Source of the DNA: Candidatus Zixiibacteriota bacterium
GTDB lineage: Bacteria; Zixibacteria; MSB-5A5; GN15; JAAZOE01
Length of the DNA stretch: 64,000 bases
Direction: 5' to 3'
Assembly: GCA_030668485.1 (NCBI GenBank)
Contig: DAOUTW010000011.1
Location: 1-64,000 of the forward strand
The notes beneath the pieces were generated by a model. That model was given only the letters and a program-made list of their open reading frames with translations, made no database searches and had not been told where the DNA came from. How positions within the stretch are numbered: the first letter of the stretch is position 1; every line of letters starts with the position of its first letter. Of the stretch, positions 36,875 through 45,650 are shown piece after piece. The position numbers were made by a program, and so were the translations under genes.

Positions 36875-37288
36875 ATGCCGGAAATAGTGAAAAGAGTAGA
36901 GTATTTTTATGCTGTCGTCGAAAATGTACCGGGCGAGGCGCGCCGTCTCCTGGAATTCTGCAGCGCCCACAGCGTCAACCTCGTGAATTTTACTGCCTTT
37001 CCAATCGGCGAAGGCAGAGCCCAACTCGACTTCTTCCCTGCTAATACGGAAAAGCTGATCACCGCTGCCAGTGAAGCCGGAGTCCCTCTGGTAGGCCCCA
37101 AAAAGGCGTTTATGATATGTGGCGCCGATCGAGCCGGAGTTTTGATCGAGTATCATCTACGGCTGGCCGATGCCGGCATTAACCTCTATGCATCAAACGG
37201 CACCACCGATGGTCATGGAGGATTTGGTTATGTCCTTTGGGTAAAGCCGGAGGATTACGAAAAAGCCGCCAAGGCGCTGGGAGTTTAA
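36875..37288 (+). CDS. ACT-domain-like small protein
   Basis: 137 residues with a strong GAAGGAGG site. The sequence reads as two tandem ACT-type ferredoxin folds: RVEYFYAVVENVPGEARRLLEFCSAHSVNLVNFTA (about 6-42) and a second half with GVLIEYHLRLADAGINLYASNGT (about 88-112). ACT domains bind small ligands such as amino acids and commonly regulate metabolism. No enzyme domain is attached, so it is probably a stand-alone sensor. It is divergent from qmoA and followed by a remnant. Function unknown. Confidence 0.72.
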   Translation: MPEIVKRVEYFYAVVENVPGEARRLLEFCSAHSVNLVNFTAFPIGEGRAQLDFFPANTEKLITAASEAGVPLVGPKKAFMICGADRAGVLIEYHLRLADAGINLYASNGTTDGHGGFGYVLWVKPEDYEKAAKALGV

Positions 37289-37323
37289 ACCGGTATACCG
37301 CAGGCTTTGCAATATCCGGTCGT

Positions 37324-37431
37324 CTATGGGCAACACGGGGCCGGACCTCCTTTGAAAACATAACTTATCAAATATACGGTGTCAGCCACATTGGCCTGCT
37401 CGTCAAGGTTGGCATCAGTCAAATATCCCAT
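37324..37431 (-). pseudogene. Orphan dockerin-like tail
   Basis: Minus-strand reading from an ATG at 37431 gives GYLTDANLDEQANVADTVYL continuing ISYVFKGGPAPCCP and a TAG at 37324. This is one dockerin-like repeat with the same tail as the genes at 214, 24583 and 47846, but with no protein before it. It starts 6 bp beyond the stop of the neighbouring gene. Best read as the leftover 3' end of a lost secreted-protein gene; a tiny expressed peptide is less likely. Confidence 0.65.
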
Positions 37432-37437
37432 GGGAAC

Positions 37438-38391
37438 TCAAGTATCGCGGCTTATAGCAGTACCGAAAATTCGATTGGCCTGTTCCTCCCTCAGCTTATC
37501 CCTTAGAATTTCTAAAGATTCCACATAAGCGGGAAAATACTGCTCTGCTCCGGACAATTTCAACCGGATCAGACTGTTCTCTGCGGCCTGTACATGTCCG
37601 ATTACCTCATCGAACAACCGGGTCACCCGGTCGGTGTAAAGCAGGCGCTCGGCCAGAAGCTGAAGAGTATCCTCCCGGCCCTCTCCCCTCGGCTGGGTAG
37701 ATCCCAGAATGAACCGGGCCGCATAATTAAGCCGCTTCCGGCTCATATCCTCATCCATATCATGGAAGTCATCGAGTATCTGACCGGCGATCGCCAACTC
37801 ATCCGAGGCTGATTCCACAATTGATACATCCCGTCCATGTCCGGCCAGATAGCAGATAGCAGCGGAACCGATTTTGAATATTGAAGATACGCGGGCATAA
37901 CCGACTCGCATCCTCCTGAGTGACACGCGACCTCTCTGCTGCATGGCATCCACCTCCCAGAAGGCCGTTATCGTTTCCTTGAGAGAACCGGTAAAAATAG
38001 GCCAGAAGCGAGGTACTCCGTTTAAATGGCGAAATAATATATCGCAGGCTTCACTCAAAAATTGATCGGCCGCAAAGAACAAAGGCGTGGCAATCTCCTC
38101 GCCATCGTACATATCATCCTTAATTCGGATCGACAAGAAGACACAATATTGAGCCCAGAGGATGTCATCGAGAACTTTCTTTGATATTTTACTCGATGTT
38201 TCTTGATTATACTTTTTCCTGAGCCATGTGGGCAAAAAGAACCAATACGGCTGCCGGTGGATGTCACCGACATTATCGCATGCACGGCCCCCTTCCCGAT
38301 AAAAGCGGCGGATATAACGATTCAACTCCCGCCTTATCGAAGGAGGCCACGACTGCGACATCGAACCCAGGCGGGTTGTGAGCGAAATCAT
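37438..38391 (-). CDS. Class I isoprenoid-synthase-like enzyme
   Basis: 317 mostly helical residues. Two Asp-rich motifs occur at the positions expected for trans-prenyltransferase or terpene-synthase folds: IRIKDDMYDGE (about 91-101) and AGQILDDFHDMDED (about 200-213). The second is very like the QxxDDxxDxxED motif of polyprenyl diphosphate synthases. The first is an unusual DDxxD variant (DDMYD). These motifs bind Mg2+ and diphosphate. Overall similarity to housekeeping prenyltransferases seems low, so the substrate is open. It is the last gene of a kinase - small protein - synthase operon. The start at 38391 or 38361 is uncertain. Confidence 0.6.
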   Translation of the reverse strand: MISLTTRLGSMSQSWPPSIRRELNRYIRRFYREGGRACDNVGDIHRQPYWFFLPTWLRKKYNQETSSKISKKVLDDILWAQYCVFLSIRIKDDMYDGEEIATPLFFAADQFLSEACDILFRHLNGVPRFWPIFTGSLKETITAFWEVDAMQQRGRVSLRRMRVGYARVSSIFKIGSAAICYLAGHGRDVSIVESASDELAIAGQILDDFHDMDEDMSRKRLNYAARFILGSTQPRGEGREDTLQLLAERLLYTDRVTRLFDEVIGHVQAAENSLIRLKLSGAEQYFPAYVESLEILRDKLREEQANRIFGTAISRDT

Positions 38392-38447
38392 ATTGGACTT
38401 TCTGCCGCTGAATTTATTTGCGGCTTCAGTTATGACTACGTAACCGT

Positions 38448-38711
38448 CTATTTAATGGGAATATCAGGACTCCATGCCGGCGGTGGCGGAAGGGGCGTTC
38501 CCTTCATCACATTACTGAACGCCTCCAGGATTTGGGACGGGCTGGCAACCTGATTGTATCTCATGAAATCGTCGAGCTTACTCATTTCATCCGGGGATAA
38601 CTCCCATTCCTTTGATTTCAATGCGTTGTGATGATCCTTCAACAGGGCTTCACGGAACGAGTCATCCTGAAGTGATTCCTGAAATACATCCATAAATCCT
38701 TTCTGCAACAT
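38448..38711 (-). CDS. Small NHLP/Nif11-leader-like protein with Pro-rich tail (possible RiPP precursor)
   Basis: 87 residues from ATG 38711 (AGGGAA upstream, 20 bp after the kinase stop); a TTG at 38735 is an alternative. The first 50 residues (FQESLQDDSFREALLKD ... ALKS ... ELSPDEMSKLDDFM) match the pattern of nitrile-hydratase-leader-like (NHLP clan, Nif11, Os1348-type) leaders: FxxxLxDxxFRxxLLxDxxxAL then LSPEExxxL. The remaining 35 residues are a Pro-rich tail (GTPLPPPPAWSPDIPIK). No double-glycine cleavage site, and no RiPP-modifying enzyme (LanM, YcaO, radical SAM) is nearby. So it may be a RiPP precursor, or a regulatory protein of the same fold. It lies between the kinase and the isoprenoid-synthase-like gene. 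Confidence 0.58.
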   Translation of the reverse strand: MLQKGFMDVFQESLQDDSFREALLKDHHNALKSKEWELSPDEMSKLDDFMRYNQVASPSQILEAFSNVMKGTPLPPPPAWSPDIPIK

Positions 38712-38731
38712 GATCTTTTCCCTTTCTTTTA

Positions 38732-41197
38732 TCAATAAGGCTGTCTTCGTAGCGACATCAGACGGTTTTGAATCTTATCCGCATCGCCGCAGGCCGAGTC
38801 CCGGATCAGGTACTCGGTATAGTACTTCACCGCATCGGTCGTATCGGCCAGAGAGTCATGGATTATCCCCAGCATGCGATAAGCTGCCGTGCAATTGGAA
38901 TCAAGGGCCAGAACCGCCTGAAACTCACCACAGGCTTCATCCCAGTCCTTTCCGAGAAATAGAAGTTGCCCCAGTTCGCTGTGAAACGCCGGTTCATCCG
39001 GCTGCGACAAAACTGCAGACTTATAACAACGAATCGCATCGTCGTCAAGATCCATGGATAAATGACTGCTTGCCAGGGAGGCATATACTTCACCGCGACT
39101 TTTCCCCCTGGCATCAAGATCGTGGATATACGTTTTCTCATATCTATCCGCCGCGGCGCTATCCCCTTCCCGCAGGGCCACACCGGCCAGGATTCCATAA
39201 GTATGCTCATACACCGGAGAAATTGATAATGAACGTTCCAGTATCTGCCGCGCCTTTGAATAATCACCGAGTCGGCAGTAAGTAATTCCAAGGAGATAAT
39301 ATGCCGGAGAATATCTCCATTCATTTTTAATAGCGGGCCGCAACGCCCCGGCCGCTTGCTCAAACTCCTCAAGCGTATAAAGCGAACGCGCCAGTTCATA
39401 CAAAAGAACATTATTGCCCGGTGAATATTCCAGCGCCAGGATAAGTGAGTTTGCCTGCCGGCGGGCATCGCTATCGATCAAAGCCCCGGCCCAACTGATC
39501 ATCGCCTGTTCGAATGGATTCGCCTCATGCTCATATTGAAGAAGAACCGCATAATGAGGACGCGCTTCCTCAATTGCTCCATGCATTACCAGACCGGAGA
39601 TCAGATAAATGCGCGGAGCAATAAACGTCGAATCGAGATTTAGAGCACGAGTCAAGTATCGCCCCGAACCGGAAATACCGTTGAATATGAATTCATTAGC
39701 CTGCATGAACGCCTTCAGGGCCTCCAGATTCTGACTCCGATACGACAGCCAGGGTCTGAGATCCAGATCATAATCCTCATGCAAAATTATAGTCTGAAAA
39801 TAGCCGAGAATGTCGCTCGATAGAGAGTCGACAACCTGAGCCAAGGTTTCCTCTCCGCCGGCATTTCCCACACATGAATGGACTACTTCCCCTGCGATTG
39901 GCTCGATAATCTTGGCATGAAGCTGAAACCCGGTTCCCGCTTTTACAATGGTACCGTCAATAACATAAGAAATATCGGCTTCACGCAAAACTCGATAAAG
40001 ATCCCGATTGCGCGGCGGAGGTACGGTGTCGAACCTGCTCTGAAGGATTGCATTGAGGCTCAACGGATCGACAATCCCGATATCGGCGATACCGGTGAGG
40101 TTTCCCACCAGTAAAACCTGAATGAGCGAAGGCCAACCTGACAACTCCTCCTGCGACGTTTGATTATGAAAAGGCAATATCCCCACCCGCCATGCATTCC
40201 GTTCGGGCGTTTTCGCGCTGTCAGGAAGATAAACGCGCAAGACCCAGGCAAAAACAACAATGAATATCATCGATAGCAGAACCAGCATCAGCTTTTTAAT
40301 ACGCTGGTTGTCGCCTCCTTTACGTGCGATTACCTGCGTTGCCGAATCGACTCCCAGGATATCCAGGACCTCGATCATCGATTGCGGTCGTTTGCTCGAC
40401 TTCTTCTCAATACAGCGGCGGTATAAGGTCTGAATCGGATAAGGAATATCATCACGCACCCGGGAAATATCGGACGGACTCGAATGAGTAATTGAATATA
40501 TGATCTCCTGAGCATTTTCACCTTCAAAAGGAAGTTTCTGTGTGAGCATCTTATATATCAGCACGCCGAGTGACCAGATATCGGTCCTTAAGTCAACCTC
40601 GCCTCCGCTTATCTGCTCCGGCGAACTATACCCTAATGTTCCCATGACCAGCTTGGAGTGGGTCAGGCTATCGCTGTCGGCGACACGCGCCAGACCAAAA
40701 TCGAGAACTTTTGCTCGCCCGTCGCGACAGATACAGATATTGCCCGGTTTGATGTCGCGATGAATAACTCCCAATTCGTGAGCCGCTTGAAGACCGCGCG
40801 CCACCTGAATCATAATTCCGGTCGCCTCATCGGGAGTCAACGCATCTCTTTTGATTCTGGAATCGAGGGTTTCCCCCTGGATATATTCCATGGCAATAAA
40901 GGGTTTGCCCCGATGGTTGCCGACTTCGTGAATTGTGACAATATTGGGGTGATTAAGCCGCGCGGTGGCCTGCGCTTCGCGACGGAATCGCGCCATCGCC
41001 TGCTCGTCATCAAGCAGCCGGTCGGGAAGAAATTTAAGAGCTACCCGGCGACCCAGATCAGTATCCTCCGCCAGATAAACCTCTCCCATTCCACCGGCCC
41101 CTATCTTCTCGATTATCGTATACCTGCCAATAATCGATCCTTCGGTCAGAATGGAATACGAGCGGGTCTGCTCGTCATTATTATCATTTGATTGCAA
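38732..41197 (-). CDS. Membrane Ser/Thr protein kinase with FlgO-like and TPR domains
   Basis: 821 residues. Hanks kinase domain (about 25-285): IGAGGMGEVYLAED, VALKFL lysine, HRDIKPGNI, LDFGLAR, SPEQ. One membrane helix follows (about 302-325; LMLVLLSMIFIVVFAWVL). A FlgO-like region (about 338-480; WRVGILPFHNQT) and about eight TPR repeats (about 500-815) are predicted outside the cytoplasm. No ATG fits the N-terminus; the start is a TTG at 41197 with AGGGA at 7-bp spacing. First gene of the operon with the NHLP-like protein and the isoprenoid-synthase-like enzyme. This kinase-TPR architecture is common in Zixibacteria-like and Gemmatimonadota genomes. Confidence 0.87.
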   Translation of the reverse strand: MQSNDNNDEQTRSYSILTEGSIIGRYTIIEKIGAGGMGEVYLAEDTDLGRRVALKFLPDRLLDDEQAMARFRREAQATARLNHPNIVTIHEVGNHRGKPFIAMEYIQGETLDSRIKRDALTPDEATGIMIQVARGLQAAHELGVIHRDIKPGNICICRDGRAKVLDFGLARVADSDSLTHSKLVMGTLGYSSPEQISGGEVDLRTDIWSLGVLIYKMLTQKLPFEGENAQEIIYSITHSSPSDISRVRDDIPYPIQTLYRRCIEKKSSKRPQSMIEVLDILGVDSATQVIARKGGDNQRIKKLMLVLLSMIFIVVFAWVLRVYLPDSAKTPERNAWRVGILPFHNQTSQEELSGWPSLIQVLLVGNLTGIADIGIVDPLSLNAILQSRFDTVPPPRNRDLYRVLREADISYVIDGTIVKAGTGFQLHAKIIEPIAGEVVHSCVGNAGGEETLAQVVDSLSSDILGYFQTIILHEDYDLDLRPWLSYRSQNLEALKAFMQANEFIFNGISGSGRYLTRALNLDSTFIAPRIYLISGLVMHGAIEEARPHYAVLLQYEHEANPFEQAMISWAGALIDSDARRQANSLILALEYSPGNNVLLYELARSLYTLEEFEQAAGALRPAIKNEWRYSPAYYLLGITYCRLGDYSKARQILERSLSISPVYEHTYGILAGVALREGDSAAADRYEKTYIHDLDARGKSRGEVYASLASSHLSMDLDDDAIRCYKSAVLSQPDEPAFHSELGQLLFLGKDWDEACGEFQAVLALDSNCTAAYRMLGIIHDSLADTTDAVKYYTEYLIRDSACGDADKIQNRLMSLRRQPY

Positions 41198-41489
41198 GAT
41201 GAATCCCTGTTTGCTGACTGCTACCTTAATCTATCACATTTTCATTTCTATTTCAATGTTGATTCACAGTAACGGATACGTTACAACCTTGTCACAACCG
41301 CGATCGGCTGTTAAATTATATACGCATTCTTAGTAAAATTGTATACAGAGAAATAAACAAAATATTCCGGCCGTTACCAATTAATATATACCCCAAGACG
41401 GCCCGGAACCTAATTACCTATAAGTTGGCGATTTTACTCGGTTCTAATATGCGGATAGTGGCGGTAGTATTTGGCGGTTTACCTATATT

Positions 41490-43397
41490 CTACGTCATTA
41501 CCGGATCTTCTGATTTGATTTCCGGCTCCTGTTCATCCATCATGCATTGCGACCAGATGCCGTACATCTCATCTTCCCGGGTCCGTGAATTGATGACCAT
41601 ATCGGCTTTGCCCTCACCGATCATATTGACAAAGCACTGCAAGATTACCGGATCAAAAGTGGTTCCCGATTCCTCATCCATAATCTGGAGAGCCTTGGCG
41701 GTATCGAAGCCGGATCGATAAACCCTGTCGGAGGTTAGGGCGTCAAAGACATCGGCTACACATATGATGCGCGCCCCCAATGGAATTTCTTCTCCTTTCA
41801 AACCATGGGGATAACCCTGGCCGTCATACTTTTCATGATGATGAAGAACCAACGGCTTTATATCCCAGGGGAATTCCTTACCACGCAGAAGCTCCACTCC
41901 CAACTCAGGATGCTTCTTGATCGCTGTAAATTCCTCTTCAGTCAGCTTTCCGGCCTTATTCAAAATTTCATCTTCGATCTTTATCTTGCCCAGATCATGA
42001 AGCAGAGCGGCGGCCACCACCGTTTTTAACATATTGGCACGCAGCCCCAGCTCTTTGGCCAACAACAGTGCCAGGGAAGCCACCCGATCGGTATGACCTT
42101 TGGTATATTTATCTTTCCGGTCAACCTCTTGCGCCAATTTGTCGAACACATCGAGGTACAATTGCTCGATGGAATTAATGACTTCTTCGGTCTGCTCCCT
42201 TTTCCCGTCGGCTTTGACGCTGGTATAAATATGGTATGATGCCTCCAGATCGGTCAGAGAATCAAAATGCTTATCCATCGTCCGATATAATATTCCTCGT
42301 TCCATGAGGACTTCGGCCTCCAAATATTTGGCCCCGATCTCGCGGCTGATATCAAGCGCTTCGGAAAATATCCTCTGCGCCTCATCATAATCCTTTTCAT
42401 ATACGGCTATCTTGCCGGTTATTTTCTTCGTCTCGACCAGATGCCCGTTGATCAATTTGGCTTCAACCATATGCTCTTCGGCGCGGGCACAATGCTTCTT
42501 AGCCTCATCGACATTACGCTTCTTGAGATACAGGTCGGCCAGATTTATGTCCACGATCATAACCAAGGGAGCATCCTTCATGCTGGTCGCGATATCATAG
42601 GCGCTCTCGAAATATTCAAGGGCCTCGTCGTTCTGACCCTGCTCGGCCAGAGTAATCGCCATATTGTTGGTCGTATATGCGCTCTTCCTGACCTCATTGA
42701 GCGATTTATATATCGTCAGCGACTCTCGATAAAGCTCCAATGCCCTTTGCTGATTACCCCTCATATTCATGATCGTTCCGAGGTTATTGACCAGATCGGC
42801 GTATATCATCTTATCTTCTATATCCCCAGCCGCCTCAATCGCTTCCGCGTATGTGCCTTCCGCCTCCTCAAATTCGCCCAGTTCCACATAGACCACGCCC
42901 AGGTTGCGAAGCGCCTTGCATGAACCGGGTAAATCATTCAACCGTCGATATGCCCCGATCGCACGTTGATGATAGCCGAGTGAGCGATCATGATCCCCCT
43001 GCTTGGCCAGGAGCTGACCGATCTGAGTGTACATCTCAGCCTTGATCGACAGATTGTTGGAATCACGGCACAATCTCAGTACTTTCTGATATTCGTAAAT
43101 AGCCTGATCATATTTTCCCTGAGAGGCATAAGCCTTTCCCTTTTCCTTATGTAACTCAAACCGGAGTTCAATGGAAAACTCCGGTAACCCTTTTGAGTCC
43201 CAGATGTTTTCCAGCATGCACAGATAATTGATGGCGCGATCATAATCATATGATTGACCGGCTTCTTTGGCAAGCTTCATCAGGTTATTAATCGTTCTTG
43301 CCCAATCCGACCTGTCATTTAGATTTCCCCTGGAAAAGAGTTTTTCCAGTTCATCCAGACAAACGCCGGTTGTACTCGGAAATGAATGATCAGCCAT
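41490..43397 (-). CDS. TPR-HD-GYP protein (predicted c-di-GMP phosphodiesterase)
   Basis: 635 residues with GAGGGTG upstream of the ATG. The N-terminal two thirds are about nine TPR repeats (about 40-410). The C-terminal third is an HD-GYP domain (about 420-590) with HDLGK and HHEKYDGQGYP, plus PLGARIICVADVFDALTSDR. HD-GYP enzymes hydrolyse c-di-GMP to pGpG or GMP using a di-iron or similar metal centre. The GYP core is intact (GQGYP). It is cytoplasmic, and the TPR region probably senses a partner protein. A CBS-pair gene follows on the same strand after 230 bp. Confidence 0.88.
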   Translation of the reverse strand: MADHSFPSTTGVCLDELEKLFSRGNLNDRSDWARTINNLMKLAKEAGQSYDYDRAINYLCMLENIWDSKGLPEFSIELRFELHKEKGKAYASQGKYDQAIYEYQKVLRLCRDSNNLSIKAEMYTQIGQLLAKQGDHDRSLGYHQRAIGAYRRLNDLPGSCKALRNLGVVYVELGEFEEAEGTYAEAIEAAGDIEDKMIYADLVNNLGTIMNMRGNQQRALELYRESLTIYKSLNEVRKSAYTTNNMAITLAEQGQNDEALEYFESAYDIATSMKDAPLVMIVDINLADLYLKKRNVDEAKKHCARAEEHMVEAKLINGHLVETKKITGKIAVYEKDYDEAQRIFSEALDISREIGAKYLEAEVLMERGILYRTMDKHFDSLTDLEASYHIYTSVKADGKREQTEEVINSIEQLYLDVFDKLAQEVDRKDKYTKGHTDRVASLALLLAKELGLRANMLKTVVAAALLHDLGKIKIEDEILNKAGKLTEEEFTAIKKHPELGVELLRGKEFPWDIKPLVLHHHEKYDGQGYPHGLKGEEIPLGARIICVADVFDALTSDRVYRSGFDTAKALQIMDEESGTTFDPVILQCFVNMIGEGKADMVINSRTREDEMYGIWSQCMMDEQEPEIKSEDPVMT

Positions 43398-43627
43398 CGA
43401 CTCACCCTCTAAGAAAAGTTTAAATAACCGCCCCCTGTATTTCGTAAGCCCTTGTTCTTCTGCCGGTTCAAGCAGGAGATAAGTCAGCCATGAAAATCAT
43501 AAAAATCTCCGGCATATATCTCCCTATTATTCAATTATCGGTAGTAATATCAAAGACTTAATGGAACCGGATAAAATGAAAAAGTACCCGGCCCGAGAAC
43601 AGGACCATGTTTCGCAATCTTCAGCCT

Positions 43628-44032
43628 CTATTGTGCCGATAACGCCGATATCTTCAGGTTCGCTCTGACAATATCTCTGATTGAGATAACTCCGCAGAGT
43701 TTTTCCTGATGATCCATAATCGGGATATGCTGTATGTTGTTATTGACCATCACCTCGGCAATGAAATCGATTTCATCATCAAGAACCCCGAGAATCAGAT
43801 CGCTGCTCATATTGTCCCTTATCCGCAGATCCACCATGTCGCCGAAATACTTGAAGGCAATGACAAAAATATCACTTTCCGTGATGATCCCGATCGGATT
43901 CTGATGATCGTCGACAACGATCAGGGAACCGCACCTTTTCTCGGTCATGATTTTCATGGCCTCGTAGACTGACTGATCGCCTTCGATCGTCGCCGGCGCC
44001 CGATTTGATTTTAATATTTCACGAACCTGCAT
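43628..44032 (-). CDS. CBS-domain pair protein
   Basis: About 134 residues made almost entirely of two CBS motifs (about 5-60 and 72-130; IMTEKRCGSLIVVDDHQNPIGIITESD and QHIPIMDHQEKLCGVISIRDI). Such stand-alone pairs bind adenine nucleotides and regulate partner proteins. The start at 44032 is chosen because the GGGGG site then has good spacing; ATG 44035 and the longer start at 44056 are alternatives. The neighbours are signalling genes (HD-GYP and receiver-HDOD). Confidence 0.87.
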   Translation of the reverse strand: MQVREILKSNRAPATIEGDQSVYEAMKIMTEKRCGSLIVVDDHQNPIGIITESDIFVIAFKYFGDMVDLRIRDNMSSDLILGVLDDEIDFIAEVMVNNNIQHIPIMDHQEKLCGVISIRDIVRANLKISALSAQ

Positions 44033-44262
44033 CATTTCCCCCTTAATAATTAACACTAGCCCCTAAATACTTTATCGTCATTTTCAAGCAAGTTTTAACC
44101 GTACAAGTCAATATCGTCAATCTTTTGACTTCCCACTTATGTATCATCCGGTTTTGCCGATTAATTATATGACAAATGCTTCGTGGGATTACAAGGCACA
44201 TTACATCAATATCAAGTTTTGAGAAAGAAATGCACCTGATTTAAGGGGTGGGGAGGAATTTA

Positions 44263-45465
44263 ATGTCGGTTAAGCGAATTCTGTTCGTCGACGATCAAAG
44301 CTCGGAGGCGGATAATCTTGAATCAATTGTCAAAAGCCTGGGGGACGATTGGGAATCGGAAATTGTCGCCAACGGAGCCCATGCTCTGGAGGTTTTGCAG
44401 CGCTCGGCCTGCGATGTCATCGTAACTGAAATGAAATTGCCGGATATGAGTGGCGTCGATCTACTTAAAAAAGCGATTGTACATTGCCCGGGATCGGTTC
44501 GCTTCATATTGTCAGGCGATTCTGACCGGGGACAAATCCTTCAAAGTGCGGGATCGATTCATCAATTTATTGCCAAACCATATCCGCCGGCAAAATTCAA
44601 GGCAGTCCTCAATAGCTCCTTATCCCTGCGGCAGTTGCTGTCAAATGACACTCTTCAGACCCGAATCGCCTCAATCAGTTCCCTGCCCAGTCCTCCGGAA
44701 ATCTATAACAGCCTGGTCAAGGAACTTCAATCGGAAACAGCCTCTTTGCAGAAAATTGCCGATCTAATTCGACAAGACATCAGCATCACTGCCAAATTGC
44801 TCCAGATCGTAAATTCGGCTTTCTTCGGTCTCTCATCGACCGTAAACAATCCCCTGCAAGCAGTCAATATCCTGGGACTGGAAACAGTCAAAAGCCTGGT
44901 AATGGCGGCGGGAATCTTTAACCAGTTTGACGATTCCAAATCATCGGAATTTTCTATCAACAGCATCTTCAATCACAGCGTTGCCGTCGGTGCCAGCGCC
45001 AGGCTTTTTGCCACTGCGCTGGGGCTGGAAACCAAGGCAACCGAGGATTCACTCTTGGGAGGGATGCTTCACGATGTCGGGAAACTTGTGATGTTCACCT
45101 ATTTCTACACTGAACTTGATAATGCAGCCAAACTGGCCAGGGAAAATTCTATTCCACTGCATGAAGCGGAAAAACAGATTATGGGCGTCACCGATGCCGA
45201 AATCGGAGCCTACCTGCTTTCACTTTGGGGTATTCCCGATGCCATCCTCGAGGCAGTGGCCCTTCATTACCTGCCTCACAAATCGACCAATCCAATTCTG
45301 GATGTTCTGACATGTGTTCATCTGGCTTACGCCTTCAATCTGGAACAGGATAACGATAACACCGACCCATCTCGCTCGGCGCTGGATTTGGAATACCTCC
45401 AGAGTCTCGGTATCGGCGATCAGATCGAGGATCTGCGCAACCTGTGCATGGGTGCGGTCACATAA
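44263..45465 (+). CDS. Receiver-HDOD domain protein with Glu at the phosphoacceptor site
   Basis: 400 residues from ATG 44263 (GGGGAGG at 7 bp). Receiver (about 1-115) with DD pair (LFVDDQ), switch Ser (LSGDS) and Lys (AKPY). The phosphoacceptor Asp is replaced by Glu: VIVTEMKLPDMSG where VIVTDM is expected (codon 44428-44430, GAA). Asp-to-Glu can mimic the phosphorylated form, so it may be constitutively active. HDOD domain (about 130-325) with ISSLPSPPEIYNSL and LLGGMLHDVGKLVMF. HDOD proteins act in signalling and do not necessarily hydrolyse nucleotides. A terminator lies 60 bp downstream. Confidence 0.86.
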   Translation: MSVKRILFVDDQSSEADNLESIVKSLGDDWESEIVANGAHALEVLQRSACDVIVTEMKLPDMSGVDLLKKAIVHCPGSVRFILSGDSDRGQILQSAGSIHQFIAKPYPPAKFKAVLNSSLSLRQLLSNDTLQTRIASISSLPSPPEIYNSLVKELQSETASLQKIADLIRQDISITAKLLQIVNSAFFGLSSTVNNPLQAVNILGLETVKSLVMAAGIFNQFDDSKSSEFSINSIFNHSVAVGASARLFATALGLETKATEDSLLGGMLHDVGKLVMFTYFYTELDNAAKLARENSIPLHEAEKQIMGVTDAEIGAYLLSLWGIPDAILEAVALHYLPHKSTNPILDVLTCVHLAYAFNLEQDNDNTDPSRSALDLEYLQSLGIGDQIEDLRNLCMGAVT

Positions 45466-45525
45466 TAAACGGCCTCCCGGTACGGTACTGCTCAATCAGT
45501 GGTTCATACAATTATCAATTAAGGA

Positions 45526-45552
45526 AAAAGCCCCCAAAACTGGGGGCTTTCT
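45526..45552. terminator. Bidirectional rho-independent terminator
   Basis: AAAAAGCCCCC, loop AAAAC(T), GGGGGCTTTC: a 7-bp GC stem flanked by A-run and T-run, so it can work in both directions. It lies between the convergent HDOD gene and the lipoprotein gene. Confidence 0.82.
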
Positions 45553-45650
45553 TCCGGCAACCTGCCTGGGGGGGTCAGGCTGCCCGACCAACCATCAGAA
45601 AATATCATTTTATCGATATTCCCAGGTTACCGCCTCTTTTCTATTGTTCA

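Noticed and set aside
45553-45600. GGCAACCTG ... CAGGCTGCC structured element near the terminator
   Set aside because: It folds into a short imperfect hairpin, but there is no match to a known RNA family and no second copy was recognised.
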